Shown here piece after piece: positions 17,730 through 27,482 of a DNA stretch of 64,000 bases. Origin of the DNA: Halopseudomonas bauzanensis (GTDB lineage Bacteria; Pseudomonadota; Gammaproteobacteria; Pseudomonadales; Pseudomonadaceae). The DNA lies in contig NZ_FOUA01000001.1 of the NCBI RefSeq assembly GCF_900114735.1, positions 156,658 to 220,657 on the forward strand, in the 5' to 3' direction. Both the position numbers and the translations under genes were made by a program. The notes under the pieces were generated by a model, which saw nothing but the letters and a program-made list of their open reading frames with translations, ran no database searches and was not told where the DNA came from. Position 1 is the stretch's first letter, and each line of letters begins with the position of its first letter.

Positions 17730-18614
17730 CTAGTTCGACTCCTCCTGACACAGTTCCAGCCACCGGCGCATCCCCGCGCTGATGAACTTGTTGCGATGAC
17801 GCACGAAGTACAGCCCCCGCTTGAAATCCCGATGCGGTACCGGTAAGGGCACCAGTGTACCCCGACGAAACGCGTCACCCAGGGTAATGGCCGACAGGCA
17901 TCCCACCCCCAACCCCGCTTCCACTGCCCGCTTGATGGCTTCGGTATGCTGCAGTTCCAGTTTGATGTTGAGTTGGGGTAACAGGCCGTGCAGCGCCCAC
18001 TCGAAGTTCTGCCGGGTACCCGACCCCTGCTCGCGGACGATCCACTCCGCCTGCATCAGATCCTCATCGGTCAGCCAGGGTTTGCCGGCCAGCTCATGAT
18101 CCGGGGCGCAGAACACCACCAGCTCATCTTCCTGCCAGTAAAGCATCTTGAGGTCCGGATGCCGGGTCTCGCCTTCGATCATCCCCAGGTCCAGTTCGAA
18201 GTTGACCAGTTTGCGCACGATGCTCGACGTGTTGGCCACCTCCAGCTCTACCCGCGCGCCAGGCTGCTCCAGCATGTAGCGGGTCATGATGCCCACGGCG
18301 ATATAGTTGCCAACGCTCATGGTTGCACCAACCCGCAGATGACCAATCTCCTCATGCCCAGCCAGCGCCGCCTCCAGCCCGTTGGCTTGCTCCAGCAACG
18401 CCTGGGCCCGAGGCCGGATGCTGCGCCCCAGCTCATTCAGCTGCAGCCGCTTGCCGACTCGGTCGAATAACTGCACCTCGAACTGGCTCTCAAGATCTCG
18501 CAGAGCACTGCTCGCCGCCGACTGGGACATCGCCAGGCTGTCTGCGGCGCGGGTCAGGTTTTCATGGAAGGCCGTGGCGAGAAAAACTTCCAGTTGCCGG
18601 AGGGTATACTTCAT
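17730..18614 (-). CDS. finR: LysR-type regulator FinR (activator of fpr)
   Basis: 294 residues with an N-terminal HTH, 'FHENLTRAADSLAMSQSAAS' (about residues 17-36), and a LysR effector-binding domain. It is divergent from fpr, with 108 bases between the starts. In P. putida and P. aeruginosa the LysR gene in exactly this place, FinR, is required for induction of fpr by superoxide generators. The identification rests on family and position. 'SAASSALRDLESQFEVQLFD' fits the LysR group of this kind. Confidence 0.82.
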   Translation of the reverse strand: MKYTLRQLEVFLATAFHENLTRAADSLAMSQSAASSALRDLESQFEVQLFDRVGKRLQLNELGRSIRPRAQALLEQANGLEAALAGHEEIGHLRVGATMSVGNYIAVGIMTRYMLEQPGARVELEVANTSSIVRKLVNFELDLGMIEGETRHPDLKMLYWQEDELVVFCAPDHELAGKPWLTDEDLMQAEWIVREQGSGTRQNFEWALHGLLPQLNIKLELQHTEAIKRAVEAGLGVGCLSAITLGDAFRRGTLVPLPVPHRDFKRGLYFVRHRNKFISAGMRRWLELCQEESN

Positions 18615-18652
18615 TATCGGTTTTCCCGGATAGGCAAATTAAAATAAGTCAT

Positions 18653-18682
18653 TTAACCGGTAGATTAGCTGGACGGTAGAAT
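18653..18682 (+). promoter_or_regulatory. Putative fpr promoter
   Basis: TTAACC (18653-18658) and TAGAAT (18677-18682), 18 bases apart, resemble -35 and -10 boxes about 40 bases upstream of the fpr start. The A/T-rich stretch just left of it would suit FinR binding. Read by eye. Confidence 0.4.
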
Positions 18683-18722
18683 GGCTGCAATTCGAAACCA
18701 TCCCAAGCGGAGAACCACCTGG

Positions 18723-19496
18723 ATGTCCAAATTCAGAACCGAACGTGTCCTCAGTGTCCACCACTGGACCGATACCCTGTTCAGCTTCAAGACTACCCGT
18801 GATCCGGGTCTGCGCTTCAAGAACGGTCATTTCATCATGATTGGCCTTGAAGTCGACAGTCGTCCGCTGATGCGCGCCTACAGTATCGCCAGCCCGAACT
18901 ACGAAGACACCATGGAGTTCTACAGCATCAAGGTACCGGATGGCCCGCTGACCTCGCGCCTGCAGCATATCAAGGAAGGCGACAACATCATCGTCAGCAG
19001 CAAGCCCACCGGCACCCTGGTTCTGGACAACGTGCTGTCCGGCCGTAACCTGTACCTGCTCAGTACCGGTACCGGCCTCGCGCCCTTCATCAGCATCATC
19101 CAGGACCCGGAAACCTACGAGCGCTTCGACAAGGTCATCCTCACCCACGGTTGCCGCTGGGTACGCGAACTGGCCTATCAGAAGCTGATCACCGAGGATC
19201 TGCCGGATCATGAGTACTTCGGCGAGCAGGTGCGCGAGCAACTGATCTACTACCCGACCGTGACCCGCGAGCCCTACCGCAATGAAGGCCGCCTGTCCGA
19301 CCTGATGAGCAACGGCAAACTGTTCGAGGATATCGGCCTGCCCAAGCCGAACCTGGAAGACGACCGTTTCATGCTGTGCGGCAGCCCGGCCATGCTCAAG
19401 GACCTGACCGCCATCCTGGATGACTGGGGCTTCGAGGAATCCCGCCAGGGTATTCAGGGCCACTACGCCATCGAGCGGGCCTTCGTCGAGAAGTAA
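18723..19496 (+). CDS. fpr: Ferredoxin-NADP+ reductase
   Basis: 257 residues, starting MSKFRTERVLSVHHWTDTLF. The FAD-binding motif 'RPLMRAYSIASPNYEDTMEF' (RxYS), the NADP-binding 'LYLLSTGTGLAPFISII' and 'RFMLCGSPAMLKDL' are all in the expected order; the C-terminal 'YAIERAFVEK' places aromatic and charged residues as in bacterial subclass I Fpr. It exchanges electrons between NADPH and ferredoxin or flavodoxin and supports oxidative-stress repair of Fe-S clusters. The ATG at 18723 was chosen because the conserved 'SKFRTERV' begins there. Regulation by the divergent finR is likely. Confidence 0.96.
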   Translation: MSKFRTERVLSVHHWTDTLFSFKTTRDPGLRFKNGHFIMIGLEVDSRPLMRAYSIASPNYEDTMEFYSIKVPDGPLTSRLQHIKEGDNIIVSSKPTGTLVLDNVLSGRNLYLLSTGTGLAPFISIIQDPETYERFDKVILTHGCRWVRELAYQKLITEDLPDHEYFGEQVREQLIYYPTVTREPYRNEGRLSDLMSNGKLFEDIGLPKPNLEDDRFMLCGSPAMLKDLTAILDDWGFEESRQGIQGHYAIERAFVEK

Positions 19497-19510
19497 GCCT
19501 CTGCATTACC

Positions 19511-19538
19511 GGCGCCCGGACTTGCGATACCGGGCGCC
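19511..19538 (+). terminator. Terminator-like hairpin after fpr
   Basis: A perfect 9-bp stem (GGCGCCCGG / CCGGGCGCC) with a 10-nt loop, 14 bases after the fpr stop. The following TGCTTATCTCCCC is a poor T-tract. It sits between convergent genes and may serve both strands. Confidence 0.5.
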
Positions 19539-19565
19539 TGCTTATCTCCCCCCACTGTTGCCGCC

Positions 19566-20330
19566 CTATTCCCGATAGATCATCTGCCGGGTCATGCCGC
19601 CGTCGGCAACGATATTCTGGCCGGTAATGAACGCCGCTGCCGGGCTCAACAGAAACGCCGCCAGTTCGCCCATATCCTCCGGCTGCCCTACCCGACCGAC
19701 CGCATGCTGCTCATGATCCACCTGACGCAGCGGGTCAGTGGCCTGCAATGATTTCGGGCGGGTATCGATCCAGCCGGGGCTGACCGCATTGACGCGGATA
19801 TCCGGGCCGAGACTCACCGCCAGCGCATGGGTCAAGGCCACCAGGCCGCCCTTGCTCGCCGCATAGGCTTCGGTATGGGGTTCGGATTGCAACGCTCGGG
19901 TCGAGGCGATATTAACGATGGCACCACCACTCTCGCGCAGCAGGCCGATACACTGCCGGGAGACCAGAAAGGCGCCGGTGAGGTTGACCGACAACAGGCG
20001 GTTCCAGGCCTCCAGCGTCAACTGCTCCAGGGGTCCGTTATCCGGATCAGCCAGACCCGCGTTATTGACTACGCCGTCGAGCCGCCCGAAGTCTTCCTCG
20101 ATCTGCTCGACCACCGCCTGCACACTGGCCTCGTCTGCCACATCCAGCGGCACGAACTCCACCGTTCCCAGCCGCGCCAGCTCCTCTGCAGCGGCCAGCC
20201 CTTCAGTTTCATCCACATCACCCAGCACCACCGCCCAGCCGGCGCGCAGCAGACTGGCGGCAATACCTTTGCCAATCCCCCGCGCCGCGCCAGTTACCAG
20301 CGCCACTCGCACGCCTGACTGTTCATTCAT
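19566..20330 (-). CDS. SDR family oxidoreductase
   Basis: 254 residues starting [20 protein letters not shown], a classical short-chain dehydrogenase. The TGxxxGxG cofactor motif is 'TGAARGIG', '[10 protein letters not shown]' is the NNAG motif, and the catalytic Ser-Tyr-Lys is seen in 'GAIVNIAS' and 'YAASKGG'. The C-terminal '[20 protein letters not shown]' is typical. The substrate cannot be told from sequence. The start overlaps the stop of the upstream small membrane-protein gene (ATGA), so the two are translationally coupled; they follow an MFS gene and aroC. Confidence 0.9.
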   Translation of the reverse strand: MNEQSGVRVALVTGAARGIGKGIAASLLRAGWAVVLGDVDETEGLAAAEELARLGTVEFVPLDVADEASVQAVVEQIEEDFGRLDGVVNNAGLADPDNGPLEQLTLEAWNRLLSVNLTGAFLVSRQCIGLLRESGGAIVNIASTRALQSEPHTEAYAASKGGLVALTHALAVSLGPDIRVNAVSPGWIDTRPKSLQATDPLRQVDHEQHAVGRVGQPEDMGELAAFLLSPAAAFITGQNIVADGGMTRQMIYRE

Positions 20331-20512
20331 GGGCGTCGCGGCCCCTTGCGCCACCATAGAGCCCAGCCTGCCAGCGGCACGAGGGCCACCAGAGCGATCC
20401 AGCCGGTTTTATGGCTGCGTGATTCGGTGCTCTGCGCAATACTGCTGATAGCCGACAGCGCCAACAACAGCAGTGCCAGACCGCCCATCACGACAATGAA
20501 ATTGGTATTCAT
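20327..20512 (-). CDS. Small two-helix membrane protein, PLDc_N-like
   Basis: 61 residues, beginning [20 protein letters not shown]. Two hydrophobic segments (about 4-25 and 37-54) are separated by a short polar loop, and the end is strongly basic. The second half, '[20 protein letters not shown]', resembles the phospholipase D N-terminal (PLDc_N) membrane hairpin found as short free-standing proteins in pseudomonads. Its function is unknown. It overlaps the SDR start by four bases and follows the MFS gene by 34 bases. Confidence 0.72.
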   Translation of the reverse strand: MNTNFIVVMGGLALLLLALSAISSIAQSTESRSHKTGWIALVALVPLAGWALWWRKGPRRP

Positions 20513-20546
20513 CCCGCCACCTCCTGTTCCGCCCCACTATAGACCA

Positions 20547-21689
20547 TCAGCTGGCCCGACCCGGCATCCAACGCAGCAGCAACAACGCCGCCAGCGTCGC
20601 CGCCACGCTGGCCAGTGCAAAGGTCCAGCCGGCGCCCAGGGCATTCCAGCTGTAACCGGAATACAGCGCACCAAGAGCCCCGCCGCAACCGGACAGCGTG
20701 GCATACAGTGCCTGGCCCTGCCCCTGATAACGCTCCGCAAAGCTGCGCTGGACGAAGTGCACCGCCACCACATGGAAGCAGCCAAAGGTCGCTGCATGCA
20801 TTACCTGGGCGAGCGCCAGCAGTACGAGGCTGTCCGCCCAGAACCCCAGCAGCAGCCAACGCAGCGCCGCCAGGATAAAACTGCCGATCAGCAGCTGTTT
20901 GAGTGAAAAACGGGCCAGTATCACGCTCATCACCATGAACAGGATGATCTCCGCAACCACCCCCAGCGCCCACATTGCCCCGATCAATACCCGGTCGTAA
21001 CCCAGCGCTTCCAGATGCAGTGTCAGAAAGGTGTAGTACGGTCCGTGGGACAATTGCATCAGCCCGGCGCTGAAAAAGAACACCAGCACCCCAGGCCGCC
21101 ATAGTTGCCGCAGAAAACCATCACCCGGCAAGGCGGAGCGGGTCGCAGCCACCGGGGCTGGCGGCACCAGCAGGCTACAACAGAAGATCGCCAGCATGAT
21201 ACTGAGCATGGCCTGGGGATAGATTGCCGGACTGAACCTGTCCAGCAACAGCCCCAGGACCACCACCGTGACGATGAAGCCGACCGAGCCCCACAGCCGG
21301 ATTCGACTGTAGCGTGCCGATTGCTCACCCAGATGGCCAAACGTAATGGTTTCGAACTGCGGCAAGACCGCATGCCAGAAGAAACTGTGCAGGGCCATGA
21401 TCAACGCCAGCCACAGATAATCCTGACGCCAAAGGATGCCGGTGAAAGTCAACGCGGTAAGCAAGGCACCCAGCCGCACGATCAACAGCCGCTGCCCGCT
21501 GCGATCACCCAACCAGCCCCACAGCACCGGAGCGAAACAACGCATCAACATGGGAATGGCCACCAGCTCACCGATCCGCGCCGCGGAAAAGCCCAGATGA
21601 TGGAAGTACAGTGACAGGAAGGGAGCTACTCCGCCGAGCAGGGCGAAGTAGCAGAAATAGAAGCCGGACAGACGCCAGTAGGGCAACAT
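20547..21689 (-). CDS. MFS transporter, HcaT-like (MFS_1-like)
   Basis: 380 residues with about 12 hydrophobic segments. The start 'LPYWRLSGFYFCYFALLGGV' and 'GFSAARIGELVAIPMLMRCF' resemble the HcaT/nucleoside-symporter-like MFS branch; 'PVLWGWLGDRSGQR' is the loop 2-3 signature. The substrate is unknown; E. coli HcaT is a proposed 3-phenylpropionate transporter, but that cannot be carried over. It lies 36 bases downstream of aroC on the same strand, an arrangement also known from P. aeruginosa. Confidence 0.85.
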   Translation of the reverse strand: MLPYWRLSGFYFCYFALLGGVAPFLSLYFHHLGFSAARIGELVAIPMLMRCFAPVLWGWLGDRSGQRLLIVRLGALLTALTFTGILWRQDYLWLALIMALHSFFWHAVLPQFETITFGHLGEQSARYSRIRLWGSVGFIVTVVVLGLLLDRFSPAIYPQAMLSIMLAIFCCSLLVPPAPVAATRSALPGDGFLRQLWRPGVLVFFFSAGLMQLSHGPYYTFLTLHLEALGYDRVLIGAMWALGVVAEIILFMVMSVILARFSLKQLLIGSFILAALRWLLLGFWADSLVLLALAQVMHAATFGCFHVVAVHFVQRSFAERYQGQGQALYATLSGCGGALGALYSGYSWNALGAGWTFALASVAATLAALLLLRWMPGRAS

Positions 21690-21725
21690 CTCAGCGATGT
21701 CGAAGCGTTTACGTCGGCGTGCCCA

Positions 21726-22817
21726 TCAGAGCTGTCCCAGCACCGGCGTATCGACCCGCACATCACCATTTTGCGCCCGATGACGCAGCAGGTGGTCCAT
21801 CAACACCAAGGCCATCATGGCCTCCGCGATGGGCGTCGCACGGATGCCGACACAGGGGTCGTGACGACCCTTGGTGATCACCTCAACCGGGTTGCCATGC
21901 ACATCGATGGAGCGGCCCGGGGTGGTGATGCTGGAGGTCGGCTTGAGCGCCAGATGAGCGATGATCGGCTGGCCGGAAGAAATGCCGCCCAACACGCCGC
22001 CGGCGTTGTTGCTCAAAAAACCCTCGGGAGTGAGTTCATCCCGGTGCTCGGTGCCGCGCTGGCTGACCGAGCCGAAACCGGCGCCGATCTCCACCCCCTT
22101 GACCGCGTTGATGTTCATCAGCGCATAGGCAAGCTCCGCATCCAGGCGGTCGAAAACCGGCTCGCCCAAGCCCGGCGGCACGCCTTCGGCAATCACGGTG
22201 ATCTTCGCCCCGACCGAATCCTGATCCCGGCGCAGCTGGTCCATGTAGGCTTCCAGCTCCGGCACCTTGTCCGGATCAGGGCTGAAGAAGGCATTCTGGC
22301 CAACCGCCTCCCAGTTCTTGAACGGAATCTCGATCGGCCCCAGCTGGCTCATGTAGCCGCGCACGGTAATGCCCTGGCTGGCCAGGTATTTGCGCGCAAT
22401 CGCGCCCGCAGCCACGCGCATCGCGGTTTCCCGCGCGGAGGAGCGACCACCGCCGCGATAATCGCGCTCACCGTACTTGTGGTGATAGGTATAGTCCGCA
22501 TGGGCTGGGCGAAACAGATCCTTGATCGCCGAGTAATCCTTGGACTTCTGATCGGTATTGCGGATCAGCAAGCCAATCGGGCACCCGGTAGTGCGCCCCT
22601 CGAACACCCCGGAGAGGATCTCGACCTCATCCGGCTCCTGGCGCTGGGTAGTATGCCGACTGGTGCCAGGCTTGCGCCGATCCAGGTCCGCCTGCAGATC
22701 AGCAGCACTCAGCTCCAGCCCCGGCGGGCACCCATCAACAATGGCAACCAGCGCCGGGCCATGGCTTTCGCCAGCAGTGGTGACGGTGAACAGGGTGCCA
22801 AGGGTATTTCCGGCCAT
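21726..22817 (-). CDS. aroC: Chorismate synthase
   Basis: 363 residues, the normal length, starting [20 protein letters not shown]. '[20 protein letters not shown]', '[20 protein letters not shown]' and the C-terminal '[20 protein letters not shown]' are the AroC signatures. It makes chorismate from EPSP with reduced FMN, the last shared step of aromatic amino acid synthesis. The frame stays open upstream for several hundred bases, but that stretch is antisense to the TSUP gene and has no family match, so I start at 22817. The ribosome binding site is weak. Confidence 0.97.
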   Translation of the reverse strand: MAGNTLGTLFTVTTAGESHGPALVAIVDGCPPGLELSAADLQADLDRRKPGTSRHTTQRQEPDEVEILSGVFEGRTTGCPIGLLIRNTDQKSKDYSAIKDLFRPAHADYTYHHKYGERDYRGGGRSSARETAMRVAAGAIARKYLASQGITVRGYMSQLGPIEIPFKNWEAVGQNAFFSPDPDKVPELEAYMDQLRRDQDSVGAKITVIAEGVPPGLGEPVFDRLDAELAYALMNINAVKGVEIGAGFGSVSQRGTEHRDELTPEGFLSNNAGGVLGGISSGQPIIAHLALKPTSSITTPGRSIDVHGNPVEVITKGRHDPCVGIRATPIAEAMMALVLMDHLLRHRAQNGDVRVDTPVLGQL

Positions 22818-22938
22818 GCGTGCCATCCATTTCCAGATCAGAGAAAGGCAGGCAGTATAACGCTCGGCCGGCACGGGTGACAGCCTGAGATGGCGGCGGT
22901 AATCTTGTCGGCCCGACCTTCTTGAGCCAAACCGACCG

Positions 22939-23703
22939 ATGCAAGCACTGCTGGACCTTTTGCTGCCCGCGGCCCTGCCGCCGCTGACCAGTGCCGCGCT
23001 GGTGGCCGTTTCCGCCCTCACCTCGGCCATCACTGCCTCATTGGGCATCGGCGGCGGCGTACTGTTGCTGGCGATCATGGCCATCGTCATGCCCCCAGCC
23101 GCGATCATTCCGGTGCATGGCATGGTCCAGCTGGGCTCCAACCTCAGCCGGGCGAGCATGACGCTACGCCATATCAATCTGCGGCTGATTCTCTGGTTCG
23201 CCCCCGGTGTTCTGCTCGGCGCCTGGCTGGGTAGCCTGTTTCTGGTCGACCTGCCGTTGGCGCTGGTACAGATCTGCATCGCCGGGTTCATTCTGCTGCT
23301 GTGCTGGGGGCCGCCCATTCCGGCGGTGGCTACCGGCCCAGTGGGCACCTTGCTGGCCGCCGGGCTGACCACTTTCGTCAGTCTGTTCGTCGGTGCTACC
23401 GGGCCGCTGGTTGCCGCTTTCGTCAAGCAGCAACAGAAAGGCGAGCGCTTTTCCACGGTGGCTACATTCGCCACCGCAATGTGTTTGCAACATGCCCCCA
23501 AGGCGGTGATCTACGGTGCCGCAGGTTTTGTGTTCGCCGAGTGGCTGGGCTTGATTCTGCTGATGATCGCTGCCGGTGCGGCGGGCACATGGGCCGGCCT
23601 GCGGCTGCTCCGGCGGTTGACCGACAGCCGCTTCACGCTGCTCTTCAATGCCCTGCTGACGCTTCTGGCGCTGCGCCTCATCTGGCAGGCCATCAGCGGA
23701 TAG
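22939..23703 (+). CDS. TSUP (TauE/SafE) family sulfite/anion exporter
   Basis: 254 residues, almost entirely hydrophobic with about eight membrane segments. '[20 protein letters not shown]' near the start and '[20 protein letters not shown]' near the middle are the two repeat motifs of the TauE/SafE family. Members export sulfite, sulfoacetate or related organic anions; the substrate here is not known. It is divergent from aroC and followed by an unassigned membrane-anchored protein. Confidence 0.88.
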   Translation: MQALLDLLLPAALPPLTSAALVAVSALTSAITASLGIGGGVLLLAIMAIVMPPAAIIPVHGMVQLGSNLSRASMTLRHINLRLILWFAPGVLLGAWLGSLFLVDLPLALVQICIAGFILLLCWGPPIPAVATGPVGTLLAAGLTTFVSLFVGATGPLVAAFVKQQQKGERFSTVATFATAMCLQHAPKAVIYGAAGFVFAEWLGLILLMIAAGAAGTWAGLRLLRRLTDSRFTLLFNALLTLLALRLIWQAISG

Positions 23704-23775
23704 TCACACTGCATGTCACATTCAAGAACAATGGCAATCCGCCGATAACGGAATATGCAGGCAGGAATCACACCC

Positions 23776-24549
23776 ATGAATGAAGATCTGACCCACCCCG
23801 AGGCTCCCGAGTCGCCTCCCGTGCGCGATCCCTTCGCCCATGCACGGCCCTCGGAATACTATTGGATCCAGCTCAAGCCGGTATTCAAGGGCAGGCTGAT
23901 GCTGCACGGCGAACGCCTGGCGCAGATCGCCGTGACCCGCGAGCGGGTTGCCCAACTCGAACTGCTGCGCCTGCAGATCCGGATCGAAGACGAAACCGTG
24001 CCGCCGGATACCAATTTCATGGAAGTGCTGATCGACCACCGCCACCACCGGGTTCGTTTCGGGCCGCTGTCGGGCCTGCGCATCTTCCCGCCCCAGCGGG
24101 GGTTGGCCGGATTCATGCTCGCCCAGTTGATCGACTGGTGCCAACGCCACTGCGCCGACTATGCGGTGACACCCATCGTGCTCCATGCCAGTGAAGTGCC
24201 CAGCGAGGAGACTCGGCAAATGCGCGAGCGGCTGCTCAAGCGGGCGGGCTTTCATCTGACCTGGAGCAATGACGCCCGCACCGAAGGCAAGGCCCAGGCC
24301 AACCGGGTCAGCGACCTGGTTGCCAGCTGGAATGTCGAGCGGGTTCAGCAGCTACACATCGCTGACACCCTGCGTCAACTGCGCGAACAGGAAACCCTGA
24401 ACCGCCAGCAACAAGCCCAGCTCACCTCGCTGCAGGCGACCCTTGATGAGTACAAGCGCAACGATATCGGCCATCGTTTCGCCATCGGCTGTCTTATCGT
24501 GTTTTCCATCTTCCAGGCATTGATGCTGCTCTGGGTGGTCCTGCGCTGA
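23776..24549 (+). CDS. Unassigned protein with a C-terminal membrane anchor; possible GNAT-like domain
   Basis: 257 residues, starting MNEDLTHPEAPESPPVRDPF, with AGGA upstream. I do not recognise the family. Residues about 30-165 form a compact domain; 'RGLAGFMLAQLIDWCQRHCA' and 'MRERLLKRAGFHLTW' resemble the acetyl-CoA loop helix and C-terminal strand of GNAT acetyltransferases, but the full motif is not clear. A coiled coil (about 185-228, 'ADTLRQLREQETLNRQQQAQ') leads to a single C-terminal hydrophobic segment (about 236-256), so it is probably tail-anchored in the inner membrane. It lies between a TSUP exporter and an Smr gene, 65 bases before the latter. Confidence 0.65.
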   Translation: MNEDLTHPEAPESPPVRDPFAHARPSEYYWIQLKPVFKGRLMLHGERLAQIAVTRERVAQLELLRLQIRIEDETVPPDTNFMEVLIDHRHHRVRFGPLSGLRIFPPQRGLAGFMLAQLIDWCQRHCADYAVTPIVLHASEVPSEETRQMRERLLKRAGFHLTWSNDARTEGKAQANRVSDLVASWNVERVQQLHIADTLRQLREQETLNRQQQAQLTSLQATLDEYKRNDIGHRFAIGCLIVFSIFQALMLLWVVLR

Positions 24550-24614
24550 TCGGAACCGGCGGCGCTATCTGATAGACTGCCGGCCTGTTCAATGAGCCGA
24601 ACCAAGCCGCAACC

Positions 24615-25187
24615 ATGACCCAGGATAACGATGATGCGGATGGCCTGGAGCTGTTCCGCCAGGCCATCCGGGGCGCCCGCCCCATCACTACCGACCGCGC
24701 CGACACCGGCAAGCCGCGCAGCGACCGCGCCCAGCTCCAGGCGCTGCGCCAACGCGCTGTGCAGCCACAGCAGCAGATCCGAGTGGATGGGCTGTCCGAT
24801 CATTTCGTGATTGATGTCGCGCCCGAGGAAGAACTCGCCTGGACCGCCAATGGTGTGCAGGAAAGCCAACTGCGCAAGCTGAAGAGCGGACAGATCCCCT
24901 TTGATGGCAGTATCGATCTGCATGGCATGACCGTGGAGAAGGCCCGCGAACTGCTGTGGGAGTTCCTCGCCGAGGCCACCAAGCTGGAAGTGCGCTGCGT
25001 GCGTGTCACCCACGGCAAGGCCCAACGCAAGGACGGCCGCACCCCGATCCTCAAGAGCCACGTCAACACCTGGCTACGCCAGCACCCGAAAGTGCTCGGC
25101 TTCACCTCCTGCATCCCGCGTCACGGCGGCACCGGGTCGGTGTATGTACTACTGAAACGAGAAATGCTCGAAGGCCGCGACGACTGA
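24615..25187 (+). CDS. Smr/MutS2 domain protein (SmrA/YdaL-like)
   Basis: 190 residues. The C-terminal Smr domain (about residues 97-187) has 'GSIDLHGMTVEKARELLWEF', 'CVRVTHGKAQRKDGRTPILK' and a final 'RHGGTGSVYVLLKRE', the LDxH, TGxG-like and GGxGxxxVxL elements. The N-terminal half is basic and without clear domain. Free-standing Smr proteins such as E. coli SmrA/SmrB act as nucleases; SmrB cuts mRNA at collided ribosomes. Which branch this belongs to needs a tree. It converges with selU across a REP element. Confidence 0.88.
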   Translation: MTQDNDDADGLELFRQAIRGARPITTDRADTGKPRSDRAQLQALRQRAVQPQQQIRVDGLSDHFVIDVAPEEELAWTANGVQESQLRKLKSGQIPFDGSIDLHGMTVEKARELLWEFLAEATKLEVRCVRVTHGKAQRKDGRTPILKSHVNTWLRQHPKVLGFTSCIPRHGGTGSVYVLLKREMLEGRDD

Positions 25188-25200
25188 TTTCGCAGAGCAC

Positions 25201-25261
25201 GGGTGGGAACGGCCTTGGCCGCGAAGCCTTCCACCGCCTTCGCGGCCAAGCCCGCTCCTAC
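25201..25261. repeat. REP pair (inverted) between smr gene and selU
   Basis: Two REP arms in inverted orientation: CTTGGCCGCGAAG at 25214-25226 and its exact complement CTTCGCGGCCAAG at 25238-25250, flanked by GGGTGGGAACGG and CCCGCTCCTAC. The element reads GTAGGAGCGGGCTTGGCCGC on the minus strand, the typical pseudomonad REP head. It lies between two convergent genes and can form a long hairpin that would end or protect both transcripts. Confidence 0.85.
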
Positions 25262-25283
25262 AAGTGGTTTTCCGCGAGCGGCG

Positions 25284-26387
25284 CTATAAAGACCGTCCGT
25301 CCTGCAGATAGCCGATCACCGCATCCCTATCTCCGGCAAACACGATCCGCTCTTCCTTGGCTTCACGTTGATAGGCATACATCGGGTCGTAGTAATCGCG
25401 TAGCAACCCTTCGATCCAGCCACGGTGGCCTTGAACATCATCGTTGCGTTGCTGCTGTTCCAGCGCCTGGCGCATCAGCTGATCCAGCGCCTGGAAATGC
25501 TCCGGACCCAGGCGCTTGCGGATGCGCAGCAGACTCCCCAGCAGGTACGCGGCAAACGCCTCGAAGGCCTGCTCCGGGCTCTGCGGATACTGCAGGGCAA
25601 ATTCGGCCCGCATATCGATGACATAGTCGCCGAGAATGCGCGTCACCCGATTCTCCAGGCTATCATCCAGCCAGATCAGCGGCGCGGTCTGCATGGCGCG
25701 GAACAACTCCAATGGCACCGAACAACTGCCGACCATGCGGCCCTCGTCTTCCAGCACCAGAGTGCGTGCGCCCCGCTCGCGCACCCGCAACGCTTCAATC
25801 GCCAGGCGGTTCTCGAAGTCGATCTGCACTGGCTGGGGCGTGGCATGACGGCCGAAACTGGAGCCGCGATGATGGGCATGGCGCTCCAGATCAAGGCTGT
25901 TGTCGAGCGCTGTAATGATTTCGGTCTTGCCGGTACCGGTCAGGCCCGCCACCAGTTGCAGCGGGCAATCGCGCACCGCCTCATCCAGCGTGTCGATAAG
26001 AAACCGGCGCATGGCCTTGTAGCCCCCGATCACCCGCGGATATTCAACCCCTGCCTCTGCCAGCCACTGCTGTACCAACTGCGAGCGCAACCCGCCACGA
26101 AAGCAGTACAGGTAGCCATTGGGATTGGCCTCGGCAAAGGCTTTCCAACTGGCGATACGAGCCGCCTTGAGATCGCCCTTGACCAGCTTGTGGCCCAGCG
26201 CGATAGCCGCGTCCTGCCCATGCTCCTTGTAGCAGATGCCCACCCGGCGGCGTTCTTCGTCATCCATCAGCGGACGATTGAGCACACCGGGAAACGCCCC
26301 CTTGCCGAATTCGATCGGCGCACGCACATCCATCATCGGCACGTCGGTCAGAAACAGGCTGCGGTAATCATCGCTATTATCCCGCAT
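25284..26387 (-). CDS. selU: tRNA 2-selenouridine synthase
   Basis: 367 residues. An N-terminal rhodanese domain (about 8-128) carries the active Cys in '[20 protein letters not shown]', followed by a P-loop domain with Walker A '[10 protein letters not shown]' (about 147-156). SelU (MnmH, YbbB) turns 2-thiouridine at the wobble base of Glu, Lys and Gln tRNAs into 2-selenouridine, using selenophosphate via a geranylated intermediate. It overlaps the selD stop by one base (TGATG), so donor synthesis and use are encoded together. Confidence 0.95.
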   Translation of the reverse strand: MRDNSDDYRSLFLTDVPMMDVRAPIEFGKGAFPGVLNRPLMDDEERRRVGICYKEHGQDAAIALGHKLVKGDLKAARIASWKAFAEANPNGYLYCFRGGLRSQLVQQWLAEAGVEYPRVIGGYKAMRRFLIDTLDEAVRDCPLQLVAGLTGTGKTEIITALDNSLDLERHAHHRGSSFGRHATPQPVQIDFENRLAIEALRVRERGARTLVLEDEGRMVGSCSVPLELFRAMQTAPLIWLDDSLENRVTRILGDYVIDMRAEFALQYPQSPEQAFEAFAAYLLGSLLRIRKRLGPEHFQALDQLMRQALEQQQRNDDVQGHRGWIEGLLRDYYDPMYAYQREAKEERIVFAGDRDAVIGYLQDGRSL

Positions 26388-27424
26388 CAGACAACCTCGA
26401 CCCAGTGACCACCGCGGTGCTCCAGCAGCTCACCGATCGGTTGCAGGCTCAGCCCTTCCTCCCGGGCAACTGCCAGAAACGCCTCATCGACCGCAGGATC
26501 GACCGCGACCAGCAACCCGCCGCTGGTCTGCGGATCGCATAGCAGGTGACGCCACTGCTCCGGCATGTCTGCCAGCTTGTGACCATAGCTGGCGAAGTTG
26601 CGCCCGGTACCACCGGGTATGCAACCGGCAGCAAGATAATGCTCAACGCCGGCAATCCGCGGCACAGCGGACTCGGTAACGCGCGCCAGTACACCCGAGC
26701 CTTCGGCCATTTCCGCCAGATGGCCGAGCAGACCGAAGCCGGTGACATCAGTCATCGCCTGCACGCCGTCCAGCTGCGCGAAGCGCGCACCGATACGGTT
26801 GAGCTGGCACATCAGATCGCGGGCCACGCCGATATCTTCCTCACGCAACTTTTTCTGTTTTTCAGCAGTGGTGAGAATGCCGATACCCAGCGGCTTGGTC
26901 AGATATAACCGGGCGCCGGCACGGGCGGTGTCATTGCGTTTGAGTTGCTGGCGGGTGACCTGGCCGGTCACCGCCAGACCAAAGATCGGCTCGGGCGCAT
27001 CGATGGAATGGCCACCGGCCAGGGGCATGCCGGCGTCGGCACAGACGGCGCGGGCACCGGCCATGACCTGGGCAGCCACCGCGGCCGGCAACACATTCAC
27101 CGGCCAGCCGAGAATGGCGATGGCCATCAAGGGTGTACCGCCCATGGCGTAGATATCACTGATGGCATTGGTCGCGGCGATGCGTCCGAAGTCGTAGGCG
27201 TCATCGACAATCGGCATGAAGAAGTCGGTAGTGCTGACGATACCGCGCTCGTCATCGAGACCGAATACCGCAGCATCATCACGACTGCTGTTGCCCACCC
27301 AGAGCTGCGAATACGCAGGTGCCGGCTGGTTGCTGGCGAGGATTTCATCCAGCACCTGGGGGGAAATCTTGCAACCGCAGCCAGCCCCATGGCTGTATTC
27401 GGTCAAGCGCACTGTATCGGTCAT
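26387..27424 (-). CDS. selD: Selenophosphate synthase (selenide, water dikinase)
   Basis: 345 residues, starting [20 protein letters not shown]. The catalytic position in 'GAGCGCK' is encoded as Cys (TGC), not selenocysteine. '[20 protein letters not shown]', 'AIGDIYAMGG'-like '[15 protein letters not shown]' and '[13 protein letters not shown]' complete the family pattern. SelD makes selenophosphate from selenide and ATP. It is paired with selU; no selA, selB or tRNA-Sec gene is in the window. The ATG at 27424 was chosen by match with the E. coli N-terminus. Confidence 0.96.
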   Translation of the reverse strand: MTDTVRLTEYSHGAGCGCKISPQVLDEILASNQPAPAYSQLWVGNSSRDDAAVFGLDDERGIVSTTDFFMPIVDDAYDFGRIAATNAISDIYAMGGTPLMAIAILGWPVNVLPAAVAAQVMAGARAVCADAGMPLAGGHSIDAPEPIFGLAVTGQVTRQQLKRNDTARAGARLYLTKPLGIGILTTAEKQKKLREEDIGVARDLMCQLNRIGARFAQLDGVQAMTDVTGFGLLGHLAEMAEGSGVLARVTESAVPRIAGVEHYLAAGCIPGGTGRNFASYGHKLADMPEQWRHLLCDPQTSGGLLVAVDPAVDEAFLAVAREEGLSLQPIGELLEHRGGHWVEVV

Positions 27425-27482
27425 GACTGCCTCCGCTGAAAACTCAGCGCGCATTCTACCAGCCCTCCAGCCAACTCGCTGG

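Noticed and set aside
22818..23501. Upstream extension of the aroC frame by more than 220 codons
   Set aside because: It is antisense to the TSUP transporter gene, shows no chorismate synthase sequence, and the protein from 22817 already has the normal length and N-terminus.
26387..27424. Selenocysteine in SelD
   Set aside because: The codons in GAGCGCK are GGC TGC GGT TGC; the active site is Cys, with no in-frame TGA.
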